A program made the translations under genes and the position numbers. The notes beneath the pieces were generated by a model. The model was given only the letters and a program-made list of their open reading frames with translations, was not told the origin of the DNA and did not search any database. Positions 21,082 through 31,613 of a stretch of DNA of 64,000 bases are shown here, one piece after another. Each line of letters begins with the position of its first letter. The stretch's first letter is position 1. Source of the stretch: Metridium senile (Eukaryota; Cnidaria; Anthozoa; Actiniaria; Metridiidae). The stretch is taken from contig OX459103.1 of NCBI GenBank assembly GCA_949775045.1, positions 3,485,701 through 3,549,700 of the forward strand, read 5' to 3'.

Positions 21082-22470
21082 CTAACTTTCAATGTCATTA
21101 AGTTCTTGAATTTCTTTAGCTGCCTGACTGCCTTGTTTATCGATGTCACTCTGAGCTTTCTCCAAATCATCCTGGAAAGCTATAGCAAGCTGACGGACGT
21201 TTCGGCGGGATTGCTCAATGGTTGGGTTCTCTTGTAAGTAGTTGTACAGGTCGCTCCTTGTCTCTTTGATTTGCAACATGTAAGTAGCACATACATCGTC
21301 GAGAGCCACCCACTTAGTGTAGTACATAATAGCTTTCTTCTTGAAAGTATTGGATAACCAAACCTTCAATCGTTTTTCTTCGGGCAATTTCATTGCCATT
21401 TCGATCTGTCTCTTTACGTCCTCACCACCGAGAGATTCGCAGTGAGTTTGCATCTGTTTCCAAAACAACGCGGCGTTCATCATAATGGCAGATAGGGATT
21501 TCAAAGCACCAATGGAATTGTGTAGCGCTTCGATGGCTACTTGTGCCAAACTTGCATCATCTCCACAGTTTTTAATTCGTTCAGCAAACTCGATGCATTG
21601 TTGGTTTGCTTTTCGCCTGAGTTCTCGCTGCTTTTGCATATCTTCCATGTATTTCTTTTTCTCCTGGGCGGCTATGTGCATGGCGTCTTTATGCACTGTG
21701 CTCTCACCCATTTCTCCAAGTTTTTTCATTATTGCTATTGGTTCCAGAGACGCTGCTGATACCCCAGCGTCAAATACCTTAAAAAAAGCATCCGTTAGTT
21801 TTAACAAGATGCTCGTTTGATTTTCATAGGCTTCATCTTCTCGCTTTTGTGCCTCTCTGTAATACTTTTCAGCATTTTCTTCGTCCTTCATCGCGTCTTT
21901 TTTGAGCTCTTCTGCTTTCAATTTTCCTATTTCGAATTCTTGTTGTTCATTTCTAAGCCTTTCTTTCTCCTTTTCTTCAGTGCCTTTTGCAGTTTGAGTG
22001 TCTTCTAAGGCAGATATAACATCGGTGGTAGCTGCTTCGAAATCATCGTGAAGTTCTTCTGAAGCTTTTGCCATCTTCTCAGCCAACGTAGCTAGACCAG
22101 AGAGAGTCTCCAAGGCCATTTCCTCTAGGCCATTCAAGAGATATCCATATGTACCTTGTAATTCTTGCAAAACATCTCTTGATGTGACCTTAAAGCTGTG
22201 TACAGTCACCGCTGATTTGTCGGCAAGCTTAGTAATCTTGTAGCCAACACGCTGGACCTTGATTTGAAGCTCGGTGTTACCAGCAACGCCATTGTATGCC
22301 ACACGGATGAAGTTTCCGAGTTTTCCAAGATCAGCGACAAGACCTTTCAAGTCTACAGACCCCAAAAGCGCGTCTCTGCTTTGTGTCACCAAAGCAGTAC
22401 TTGCATCAGGGATTTTGTCGATGGAGAAGACCTCTCCGTTGATGTCGATATCTTTCTTAACCAGATCCAT
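21082..22470 (-). CDS. Type A long coiled-coil protein (A2), single exon
   Basis: An intact 462-residue paralogue of A1, colinear without gaps. It differs mostly in the tip: residues 220-256 read SILLKLTDAFFKVFDAGVS and are more hydrophobic than in A1, while the head (1-160) and tail (315-462) are close to identical. The charged arms at 160-220 and 258-305 are conserved in heptad pattern. Start and stop align exactly with A1. Concentration of change in the tip suggests that region is under different selection, or has drifted, relative to the rest. It is convergent with B2 (18797). No signal peptide or membrane span is seen. Function unknown; a pore-former-like role is only inferred from the helical layout. 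Confidence 0.8.
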   Translation of the reverse strand: MDLVKKDIDINGEVFSIDKIPDASTALVTQSRDALLGSVDLKGLVADLGKLGNFIRVAYNGVAGNTELQIKVQRVGYKITKLADKSAVTVHSFKVTSRDVLQELQGTYGYLLNGLEEMALETLSGLATLAEKMAKASEELHDDFEAATTDVISALEDTQTAKGTEEKEKERLRNEQQEFEIGKLKAEELKKDAMKDEENAEKYYREAQKREDEAYENQTSILLKLTDAFFKVFDAGVSAASLEPIAIMKKLGEMGESTVHKDAMHIAAQEKKKYMEDMQKQRELRRKANQQCIEFAERIKNCGDDASLAQVAIEALHNSIGALKSLSAIMMNAALFWKQMQTHCESLGGEDVKRQIEMAMKLPEEKRLKVWLSNTFKKKAIMYYTKWVALDDVCATYMLQIKETRSDLYNYLQENPTIEQSRRNVRQLAIAFQDDLEKAQSDIDKQGSQAAKEIQELNDIES

Positions 22471-22620
22471 GTTCGATTCTACTTGGAAGAAATGGTCGAA
22501 TTGTTACAACCTTTTCTTGGAAGCAGCTTATAAATCACAATCCACGTGGTACTTCTCAGAATTCTTCTACTTCGGAGAAATCTATATTTATCTTCGATTC
22601 GACCCACGCATAGGCTTACC
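22471..22620 (-). promoter_or_regulatory. A2 promoter region with conserved E-box
   Basis: Aligned with the A1 upstream region; CACGTG at 22543-22548. Confidence 0.5.
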
Positions 22621-23230
22621 TTCATAAACATATCGGTGAACTGAAGCAAAGGTCATTTATATGTATGGCGGAAACCCCTTTGTAAAACAATTTAGGATAA
22701 ATTATTTCATTTTTTATAACTAAAGTTGTTTTTTTAAAACAAAATATTGAAATCTGTTATCTATAATCTTTTTAAAATCACATTAGTTATATATAGGTTT
22801 CTATACTATAGAAAGCATTAGGGAAACTATTAAACTTTAAGGGCAATTGAAACTAACAGTTTTGTTTTCATTCTGTGGGGAGCCCATAATAACAAGATAA
22901 TCGCCGACACAATAGATAGTCAAATCTTTCAGACGTTTGTTTAACGACATGCGATATTCTAAAAGGTCAACTAGCAGGAATACATTGCATAAAACTTATT
23001 ATTTATGTCTATATCCATAAAATGCAAAAGAATGAGAATAAGAACCACCAATAATAAAACATCAATCAAATAATACAAAAAGAAAACTTTTTCCTTTAAT
23101 TACAAGAAAGAGCATGTCAAAACTAGTAATTCCAGTAGAGTTATATTTTCATATATCAAATCACTGCAGAGTTATGTTTTTACATAAAACATAAAAGCAT
23201 TTGAAATATATTAAAAACTTGAAAGCGAGG
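22621..23230. other. No gene seen
   Basis: AT-rich spacer. The first part resembles the region beyond the A1 promoter (TTTTGTTTTCATTCTGT phrase), marking the edge of the duplicated segment. Confidence 0.5.
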
Positions 23231-23540
23231 TTCAGCCGACCCAAAGTTAAATCTCAAGCTGTAGCTTTTTATTACTAAATGCTACCGCACTGAGATTTTA
23301 GAAGATCACTAGTTGCAACTGCTTTTCAGTTTTCTAGTAAAAAATGGTATGTTCTATAATTCGTTTTAACTGAATTTTTAGAAGGTCACTAGTCTCGATT
23401 GCTATTTCTAATGAAAAATGGTATGTTCTATATAGCTCGTTTTAACTGAAATTTCACAAAACTACTAGTTTCAATTGCTCTTTATAATGAAAGAAATGGT
23501 ATATTCTATAACTGAAATTTTAGAAATGGTTTTTGAGGCT
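23231..23540. repeat. Degenerate tandem repeat (AGATCACTAGTTTCAATTGC type)
   Basis: About four units of 60-70 bp with TTTTAGAAGATCACTAGTT and GAAATGGTATATTCTATA phrases. Related fragments occur at about 19975-20045 and 29865-29930. Confidence 0.65.
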
Positions 23541-23740
23541 ACTGTCCTCCATATATGGAGGCATAGCCTTAAAGTCGTTGTTCGATGTAAGAAAGACTGA
23601 GTGTAAACAAAGGAAGCCCGAAAATACTGGAGACATAAGGCATGTAATATCATTATAAAAGGGATGATTTGCAAAAGCTCGGCATTAGTCATCGATCACA
23701 CCGATTGAAGTGCCCTTCGACGTTTGGCAATTATAAGGTC

Positions 23741-24038
23741 ACATCAACATATACATATACACCTAATTCCAAAAAGGTTGTCCGGGAGAACGGTGATTGA
23801 CAATTGCACGTCCGAAAGGAACTATGGGTAATAAAATGTCTTCTTATTCGTTTCTAAATTAACCAAACAATGCCTCCACCGTTCAGTACAACCATCGAGA
23901 CACCAATCTAAGGTCATCGCTGAACGGTGTTTGGATAATTTAGAATGGAATAAGAAGAAATTGGTATTACCCACAGTCCCTTTCGGTCGTGCAATCGCCA
24001 ATCGCCGTTCGCCCCGTCAAACGTTTTTAAATTAGATG
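23741..24038. repeat. MITE with about 110-bp imperfect inverted repeats and 9-bp flanks
   Basis: Long arms (ACCTAATTCCAAAAAGGTTG ... against the complement of the right arm) enclose a short loop. TATAAGGTC flanks it at 23732-23740 and 24039-24047. The left end carries about 20 bases beyond the symmetrical part. The 9-bp repeat suggests a Mutator-like origin. Confidence 0.7.
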
Positions 24039-24996
24039 TATAAGGTCAGGAATGAATTCTGTATTCAAAGATTGAGCTTTTGAGTAATGCTTGTTATTGG
24101 TGCGAATAACCCCTTAAACAACATTCCCTGTAAAGATTATTTTGCACTGTTGGTGAAATGCAGTAAAAATTCCAGATCTAAACAGTGTAAACCCATTTCA
24201 AAAAACGTTGTCAGAAGGAGATCTGAATCTGCAATCTGCAATCTGAGACCGAAATGAATTCAGGAAAATTGCGTACTGCAAAAACCCTGTTTTTTGCGCT
24301 TAGCACCTTCAGATTTATATTTACCGTCGCCATATCCGAAGCCAGAAAGTGCACGCAATGAGAAAAAACTGTCGTACCCAAGAATTCATTCTGGTCTTAG
24401 ATTGCAGATTGCAGATCTCCTTCTGACAACGTTAGTAGGGTATTTATGAGAGTTCACAGCCATTCGCTGAGGTAAGCAGTTTTTTTAATTCCTTAGCTAG
24501 GCAATTTTTGATTTCTGTATCGCAAACTCAGCTATTTTTTTAGGCGAATTCAGAATTTGTGAATTGAATATTAATCCGAAAATAATCCGATGAAAGCACT
24601 TTTCTATAGGGTATTCAAATCCTAGTAGGGTGTTTATTGTCCATGGGATTAGTTAGAAACAAAAGGTACATCTGTTCTATATTTTGTCATTATTAATGGT
24701 TTTATATACGCGTATGAGAATAATTTCCTTACACAAAATTCTAACATATAGAAATATATCTACAGAGCTGTTTAGTTTAGCTTTTTTTTGTAATCATGTT
24801 CATTTAGTAATATGTAAGTTGGTGTATTGTTTGATGATCCTTTAATCCTTTGTTTATCTTAAAACCTACAAAATTGTGCAAAATTGGGAATTGTTAATGA
24901 GTTCAAAGACTGGTCTACGATAGATTGATGATCGCTAGCAAATTGATTTTTATTATAAAACTCTCAATTACAATCATTGTTATCCGGTCTATTCAA

Positions 24997-25884
24997 TTAC
25001 AGAGGATGGTAAAAGTCTAATTCTCTTCCATTTCTAGGCCGGCCGCTTTCTTGTTCTATTTCATTGTCAGTGTTTGTTATACCTCTATTACGATCAATGA
25101 GTTTGAGCTCATTTTTCTTCCAATTAAGTTGATGCATAGAACCACAATCTTGACATTCGCAAAACAACTTTTTCACGGTATTTGAATTAGTAGAAATCTT
25201 AGTCATACAAATGTCACACTCGACGGGCTTCCCCCACTTTCGGAACCAGGTTTGATCTTCCCATTGACACATAGGACAAATAATCATAGGGATCCTATCG
25301 AAAGATTTTGTTTCTTGACAAACCTGGCACTTGCCTTCCTCTCCATGATCATCATGAACATCATCATCATCATCATCATCACTTTCCATTTCCTCTTCTT
25401 CTTCATCGCTGTCTTCTTCATCATCATCTTGTTCTTCACTGCTAAAATCACTATCATCAGAACTATCCTCTCCTTCTGGTCGCCTAGCAACCAGTTCTAC
25501 GAGCAACTTTTTGTTTCTTATGAGGTTTTTGTTTATGCCTAATTCTGATAAACCATTAATAAACGTTTGAAGTCCTCTGGGATTTTTAACATCCAGGTTA
25601 TAAGGTAGCATAGAATATTCAATAAGCTCTACCATCTGTGTAAGAGGTATTCTTCGCTGGTGATAGGTCATTTCTCCATGCGAATTCCAATATAAAATAG
25701 CTTTTGAAGACGCCATGCTGTGTAGAAATTCTAAAGCCCTATCTTTGGGTATGCTAGGTGAGATATTTTTCAACATAGCATCAATGTCAGTTTCATCAAA
25801 GTTTATGCTTTCGTCGTCACTTTCACTGACAGTGCTAATGTCATCCTCTGAATCCATCCTCTCTCGCTTTCTCTTTATGCTCAT
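24997..25884 (-). CDS. Acidic zinc-binding protein of the Polinton-type element
   Basis: A 295-residue frame from an ATG at 25884. The N-terminus is basic then acidic. Residues 75-135 form a helical domain (LVELVARRP end). Residues 138-180 are almost all Asp, Glu and Ser. The C-terminal third has Cys pairs at 185/188, 202/205 and 222/225 and a CECQDC cluster at 241-246, enough for two or three zinc sites. The last six residues and the stop are encoded inside the terminal inverted repeat, so the gene ends within the repeat as the ATPase gene does on the other side. Family not recognised. It could bind DNA or a viral-type polymerase complex, but there is no direct support for a specific function. 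Confidence 0.7.
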   Translation of the reverse strand: MSIKRKRERMDSEDDISTVSESDDESINFDETDIDAMLKNISPSIPKDRALEFLHSMASSKAILYWNSHGEMTYHQRRIPLTQMVELIEYSMLPYNLDVKNPRGLQTFINGLSELGINKNLIRNKKLLVELVARRPEGEDSSDDSDFSSEEQDDDEEDSDEEEEEMESDDDDDDDVHDDHGEEGKCQVCQETKSFDRIPMIICPMCQWEDQTWFRKWGKPVECDICMTKISTNSNTVKKLFCECQDCGSMHQLNWKKNELKLIDRNRGITNTDNEIEQESGRPRNGRELDFYHPL

Positions 25885-25937
25885 TTTCCTGTAACTCTCA
25901 AATGTATAATGATCGTTTAGGAAAGTAACAGTTTTAG

Positions 25938-26264
25938 TTATAGCAAAAGTAGACTCAAAGTAGACATCAAAGGCGATACGATTTCCTCCACAAATCCTGA
26001 ACCTTTTTGAGATAAAATTTGCTTTTTCCTTTTGAATGGAACTGATGAGTCGGCTAAATTTCTTATCAAATCTTTATGCCTTTCCAATTGCCGTTTTTGT
26101 ATTTCAGAAAGAGGAATCAACCCTCTCAACAGATTATAGCAAACTTCGCACAAAGAATGCACTTGTGGTGGGGTAGCAGATGATAGCAGAAATAGTCTTT
26201 GATGATCAGGGCAATGAGCTAATAGGTGGAGATAACCAAAATTATTGACAAGCAACTGGCTCAT
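25938..26264 (-). CDS. Small protein with basic motif and hydrophobic tail, virion-core-like
   Basis: 108 residues from the ATG at 26264. The frame stays open upstream to 26339 but has no ATG there, so an unannotated upstream exon or the internal start must be used. A CEVCYNLL segment is followed by a basic stretch FKRKKQILSQKG and a hydrophobic C-terminus ending LSLLLL. A basic (K/R)KKxxLxQKG motif followed by a hydrophobic tail is seen in small core or membrane-active proteins of Polintons/adintoviruses (adenovirus pX-like). That link is from memory of the family pattern and is moderate at best. It lies between the zinc protein and the tRNA gene, on the same strand as the former. Confidence 0.55.
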   Translation of the reverse strand: MSQLLVNNFGYLHLLAHCPDHQRLFLLSSATPPQVHSLCEVCYNLLRGLIPLSEIQKRQLERHKDLIRNLADSSVPFKRKKQILSQKGSGFVEEIVSPLMSTLSLLLL

Positions 26265-26425
26265 GTTTCCTGTACTGAGCTGTTTTAATAATGAGCTACC
26301 TGATAATATGATAGGATATTTATAGCCAACGGAAGCCAATAGCAGATCCGCTACGTAAACTAGTTATTCAATTAGAACTTAGTACAGTTATTTAAACTTT
26401 TTAAGGCGGTGAAATTTCTAGGGAA

Positions 26426-26497
26426 GACCTCGTGGTGCAATGGTAGCACATCTGGCTCCAGACCAGAAGGTTACGTGTTCGAATCGCGTCGGGGTCA
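26426..26497 (+). tRNA. tRNA-Trp (CCA)
   Basis: A full cloverleaf. The acceptor GACCTCG pairs with CGGGGTC and the D arm GTGC with GCAC. The anticodon stem TCTGG/CCAGA holds loop CTCCAGA (anticodon CCA). The T arm ACGTG-TTCGAAT-CGCGT is intact, and A and B boxes are present. The discriminator is A. A T run at 26501-26506 serves as a pol III terminator. It closely resembles metazoan tRNA-Trp and has no intron. It lies inside the Polinton-type element. Confidence 0.95.
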
Positions 26498-26549
26498 TGC
26501 TTTTTTATCCTTTTACGGATCGCACGCACTAAAAAAAAAAACAAATGAC

Positions 26550-26990
26550 GAGGATAGCCTGATAGCTTTTGGGTACCCATAGCCTGCAAGCTATTGGCTA
26601 CCCATAGCCTGCAAGCTATTGGCTACCCATAGCCTGCTAGCTTTGGCTACCCATAGCCTGCTAGCTTTGGCTACCCATAGCCTGCTAGCTTTGGCTACCC
26701 ATAGCCTGCTAGCTAAATAGGCCGGCTACCCATAGCCTGCTAGCTTTTGGCTACCCATAGCCTGCTAGCTATTGGCTACCCATAGCCAGCTAGCTATATA
26801 GGCTACCCATAGCCTGCTAGCTATATAGGCTACCCATAGCCTGCTAGCTACATAGGCTACCCATAGCCTGCTAGCTATATAGGCTACCCATAGCCTGCTA
26901 GCTATATAGGCTACCCATAGCCTGCTAGCTACATAGGCTACCCATAGCCTTCTAGCTACATAGGCTACCCATAGCCTTCTAGCTACAAAT
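26550..26990. repeat. GCTAGC/CTACCCATAGCC minisatellite
   Basis: The same units as at 3118-3945, upstream of the ATPase in the same orientation as the right arm of the first element. Confidence 0.9.
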
Positions 26991-27029
26991 TGACAGCTTG
27001 GTAGCCAAGCTATTGATGTTTAGAAAGTG

Positions 27030-27039
27030 TATATAAATA
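27030..27039 (+). promoter_or_regulatory. TATA box of the ATPase gene
   Basis: TATATAAATA, 42 bases upstream of the ATG at 27082, as in the other two copies. Confidence 0.7.
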
Positions 27040-27081
27040 GGGCTACAATGATCTATTCATTTATAACTAAAAAGACTTGCG

Positions 27082-28599
27082 ATGACTCGGATGTGTTCAT
27101 TGTGTCGGAAGTCAGTCAAAAATTTATCATCCCATTTGAGTCGAGTCCACAAAATAAATGGACCAGAACGTACATACTGGTATCAGCAAGGAAAAATACC
27201 TAATGATGATAGTCATCAAAAACCTACAACCCTTCAACTTGGAAATGGATCAATAGAGAATTGTGGAAAATTTCAGTTAGAGCACCCATTCACTGCGCTT
27301 GTAGCGGGTATGACAGGATCAGGAAAAACATTTTGGGTCCAAAATCTGCTTAAGCATGCAACTCAAGTTATCACACCTGTGCCACAAAGAATTGTGTGGA
27401 GCTACTCACAGTGGCAGCTGGCATACGATAATATGTTGAAAACAGTTCCTGGAATTGAATTTATTAAAGGGGTGCCTCACGATATTGACGAAGATTGGTT
27501 TTTTGATGCAAAATTCAATAACCTGATTGTCATTGATGATCAAATGTCTGAAACCTCTAATGATAAACGCATCCTCAATTTATTTACCAAAGGATCTCAC
27601 CATCGGAATCTTAGCGTCATTTTCATGGTACAGAACCTTTATTTTCAAGGGAAAATAATGCGAACTTTAAGTCTAAATACAGCCTATCTTGTATTGTTTA
27701 AAAATCCGAGAGATAAACTCCAAATAACTACCTTGGGCAAACAGATGTACCCCGGAAAAACAGAGCAGTTTATTCAAAAATATGAAGCCGCTGTCCAACG
27801 GCCTTACGGATATCTTTTTGTGGATCTCAAACCCAATACCGCTGAAGAGTGTAGACTGCGGGCTAATGTTTTGCCCGAAGAAAGGGCTCCTACCCAGTCC
27901 TCAGCTGAAGCTCACTCAAACACGGCCTTAGAAAGTTTGGTAAACTATTTTGAGCGTCAGAGTGTTATGCAGCCGCCACAGTTAATCATATTGCAGGGAT
28001 TGAATAAACAAATGCAGAATATCCTCAACGAGCCAAATGTTTCATCGGAAATAAAAATGAAAAGATATTTTCAGGTGTATCAACGCTATTTAGATCTAGA
28101 AAAACAACTAAATAACAATTCTTCAAGAGTTCATCTTCCATCTAATATCCCTATGGTCGAAGCATTACCTACGCATGATGACAACCTAGATGAAACTCAA
28201 CCTACAACCCCTCAAAATGCTCCATCAACTAGAGTATTCGATAGTGGCTTTGAGAGCTTAACGGCTATGCCTAAAACAAGTGCAGTATCATCACTTCAAA
28301 CCAACGAATCATTACTACCTCACTCGTCGAGTAGTCAAATGCTAGAGAAAGCTTCGTCGACACCATTAAAGGCTCCTTCTACTTATGAAGTCAGAAAACC
28401 ATCAACCTTATTTGATCCTGCAGTTAGTTCATCACGACAAACGCTATTACTAACGCCACCATCTTCATATAAGAAGCCTGTAAAATGGCTCAATTATGCC
28501 GATTCAATGAAACAGAAAGGCATCCCTGAACCTATTCGACGTTCGGATAGATTAAGAGCAGTAATCAAGAAGCCTTCAGAAAAGTGGCAGAAATATTAG
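27082..28599 (+). CDS. A32/FtsK-like packaging ATPase, intact
   Basis: 505 residues, colinear with the copies at 1505-3022 and 4040-5557. The N-terminal C2H2-like finger, Walker A (76-83) and Walker B (148-153) are intact, and codon 154 is Gln. A handful of substitutions separate it from the other copies (for example Leu in place of Pro at 113). The low-complexity C-terminus ends with a basic tail KKPSEKWQKY. The gene stops at the inner edge of the right terminal repeat. Its presence uninterrupted in two separately inserted elements argues for recent activity or selection. It is classed with virus-type packaging ATPases by motif and context; no capsid gene accompanies it. Confidence 0.85.
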   Translation: MTRMCSLCRKSVKNLSSHLSRVHKINGPERTYWYQQGKIPNDDSHQKPTTLQLGNGSIENCGKFQLEHPFTALVAGMTGSGKTFWVQNLLKHATQVITPVPQRIVWSYSQWQLAYDNMLKTVPGIEFIKGVPHDIDEDWFFDAKFNNLIVIDDQMSETSNDKRILNLFTKGSHHRNLSVIFMVQNLYFQGKIMRTLSLNTAYLVLFKNPRDKLQITTLGKQMYPGKTEQFIQKYEAAVQRPYGYLFVDLKPNTAEECRLRANVLPEERAPTQSSAEAHSNTALESLVNYFERQSVMQPPQLIILQGLNKQMQNILNEPNVSSEIKMKRYFQVYQRYLDLEKQLNNNSSRVHLPSNIPMVEALPTHDDNLDETQPTTPQNAPSTRVFDSGFESLTAMPKTSAVSSLQTNESLLPHSSSSQMLEKASSTPLKAPSTYEVRKPSTLFDPAVSSSRQTLLLTPPSSYKKPVKWLNYADSMKQKGIPEPIRRSDRLRAVIKKPSEKWQKY

Positions 28600-29194
28600 A
28601 CTTTTACCATCCTCTATAACTTGAATAGACCGGATAACAATGATTGTAATTGAGAGTTTTATAATAAAAATCAATTTGCTAGCGATCATCAATCTATCGT
28701 AGACCAGTCTTTGAACTCATTAACAATTCACAATTTTGCACAATTCTGTAGGTTTTAAGATAAACAAAGGATTAAAGGATTATCAAACAATACACCAACT
28801 TACATATTACTAAATGAACATGATTACAAAAAAGCTAAACTAAACAGCTCTGTAGATATATTTCTATATGCTAGAATTTTGTGTAAGGAAAGTATTCTCA
28901 AATACGCATATGAAATCATTAATAATGACTAAATATAGAACAGATGTACCTTTTGTTTCTAACTAATCCCATGGACAATAAACACCCTACTAGGATTTGA
29001 ATACCCCATAGAAAAGTGCTTTTATCGGATTATTTTCGGATTAATATTCAATTCACAAATTCTGAATTCGTCTAAAAAAATAGCTGAGTCTGCGATACAA
29101 AAATTAAAAATTGCCTAGCTAAGGAATTAAAAAAACTGCTTACCTCAGCGAATGGCTGTGAACTCTCATAAATACCCTACTAACGTTTTTTGAA

Positions 29195-30178
<984 letters not shown>

Positions 30179-31072
30179 TTAAATGTTGTTAAGTTCTTGA
30201 ATGTCTTTAGTTGCCTGGTTGTCTTTTTTCTCTATGTCAATCTGAGCTTTCTCCAAATCATACCGGAAAGCTATGGCCAGCTGACGGAAATTTCGGCGGG
30301 ATTGTAAGTATTTGTACATGTCTCTCCTTTCTTTTTTGATTTGCAGCATGTAGGTAGCACATACATCTTCGAGAGCCACCCACTTAGTGTAGTACATAAT
30401 AGCTTTCTTCTTGAAAGAATTGGATAGACAAACTTTTAGACGTTTTTCTTCCGTTAACTTCATCGCTGTCTCGATCTGTCTCTTTACGTCCTCACCACCG
30501 AGAGATTCGCAGTGACTTTTCATCCGTTTCCAAAACAACGCGGCGTTCAGCATAATGGAAGATAGCGATTTCAACGCATTCAAGGAAATTTTAGTTTGGG
30601 TGTCTTGCAAGGCAGATACAACATCGTCAATGGCTGCTTCGAAATCGTTGTGCAGTTCTTCTGAAGCTTTTGCCATCCTATCAGCCAAGATAGGTAGACC
30701 AGAGAGAGTCTCCAAGGCCATTTCCTCTAGACCATCCAAGAGATATCCAAAAGTACCTTGTAATTCTTGCAAAACATCTCTTGATGTGACCTTAAAGCTG
30801 TGCACAGTCACCGCTGATTTGTCGGCAAGCTTAGTAATCTTGTAGCCAACACGCTGGACCTTGATTTGAAGCTCGTTGTTTCCTGCAACGCCATTGTACG
30901 CCACACGGATGAAGTTTCCGAGTTTTCCAAGATCGGCGAGAACACCGGTTAAGTCTACAGACCCCAGAAGCGCATCTCTGGTTTGTATAACCAAAGCAGT
31001 ACTTGCATCAGGGATTTTGTCAATGGAGAAGACCTCTCCGTTGATTTCGATATCTTTCTTAACAAGAGCCAT
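30179..31072 (-). CDS. Type A protein with internal deletion (A3)
   Basis: An open frame of 297 residues. Residues 1-160 and the C-terminal 135 match A1, but about 157 residues (A1 161-317) are missing without loss of frame (junction near 30590). The missing part is both charged arms and the tip. A further roughly 10-residue deletion removes the A1 segment ENPTIEQ and neighbours near the C-terminus. The ATG, upstream region and E-box are retained. Without the arm-tip hairpin it could not do whatever the tip does; it may be a decaying copy, or a short form retained for another use. The frame being open despite two deletions is suggestive but not proof of function. Confidence 0.6.
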   Translation of the reverse strand: MALVKKDIEINGEVFSIDKIPDASTALVIQTRDALLGSVDLTGVLADLGKLGNFIRVAYNGVAGNNELQIKVQRVGYKITKLADKSAVTVHSFKVTSRDVLQELQGTFGYLLDGLEEMALETLSGLPILADRMAKASEELHNDFEAAIDDVVSALQDTQTKISLNALKSLSSIMLNAALFWKRMKSHCESLGGEDVKRQIETAMKLTEEKRLKVCLSNSFKKKAIMYYTKWVALEDVCATYMLQIKKERRDMYKYLQSRRNFRQLAIAFRYDLEKAQIDIEKKDNQATKDIQELNNI

Positions 31073-31270
31073 GTTGGATTCTACGTCGAAGAAATGAACG
31101 AGTGGCTGAGCCCTTTCTCTGAACCAGCTTATAAATCATATGCCACGTGGTAGTTCTCAGAATTGTTCTACTTCGCAGAAATCTATATTTATCTGCGATC
31201 CGGGGAAAACCCTACTAAATACTTCATAGACATACGACCTTGAAAAAAGATGAGAGGTGAACGGAAGCAA
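31073..31270 (-). promoter_or_regulatory. A3 promoter region with conserved E-box
   Basis: Aligned to the A1 upstream segment; CACGTG at 31144-31149. Confidence 0.45.
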
Positions 31271-31298
31271 AGGTCATTGATATGTCTGGCAAAAATGT

Positions 31299-31461
31299 AA
31301 AACTATTTAAGATAAATCATTTTATTTAACATTTTTAATTTTTTAATTTATTAGATACCACAAAAAATAAAATAAAACTGTAAAACTATTTAAGATAAAT
31401 CATTTTATTTAACATTTTTAATTTTTTAATTCATTAGATACCACAAAAAATAAAATAAAAC
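31299..31461. repeat. Perfect-looking tandem duplication of about 81 bp
   Basis: Two units beginning TGTAAAACTATTTAAGATAA, differing at about one position. Confidence 0.9.
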
Positions 31462-31519
31462 CAAAGTGACATCGCAGAAAACAACACATCAAACAAACTC
31501 CACTCACATAATTATAGTC

Positions 31520-31592
31520 CATGTCCGACAAGGGATTCGAATCTTGGACCACAGCAATGAGTGGCGCGCGTTAAAGCCCTACGCCACCCATG
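31520..31592 (-). repeat. tRNA-derived SINE head
   Basis: On the minus strand GGGTGGCGTAGGGC matches an A box. AGATTCGAATCCC, about 45 bases on, matches a B box. The acceptor stem is not closed, so this is a SINE head rather than a tRNA. Confidence 0.6.
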
Positions 31593-31613
31593 ATTTATAA
31601 CAACCGTATAGTT

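Larger units (their letters stand above)
24434..29181. mobile_element. Polinton/Maverick-type mini-element with tRNA gene
   Basis: AGTAGGG...CCCTACT ends with AACGTT duplicated at 24428-24433 and 29182-29187. The terminal inverted repeats are about 580 bp (24434-25019 and 28601-29181). Inside, left to right, are an acidic zinc-binding protein (-), a small hydrophobic-tailed protein (-), tRNA-Trp (+), a minisatellite and the packaging ATPase (+). Its right half matches each arm of the palindromic element at 945-6117, while its left half is different. At 4.75 kb it lacks polymerase B, integrase and capsid genes and is non-autonomous. Confidence 0.85.
24197..29194. repeat. Foldback MITE split by the second Polinton-type element
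   Basis: TTCAAAAAACGTTGTCAGAA begins at 24197. Its complement is formed by the sequence up to 24433 joined to 29188-29194. Removing the insertion and one target copy restores a roughly 244-bp foldback with GATCTGAATCTGCAATCTGC-type arms. Confidence 0.8.

Noticed and set aside
26401..26589. 62-codon minus-strand frame with a plausible protein look
   Set aside because: Antisense of the tRNA-Trp gene; a known false-protein pattern.
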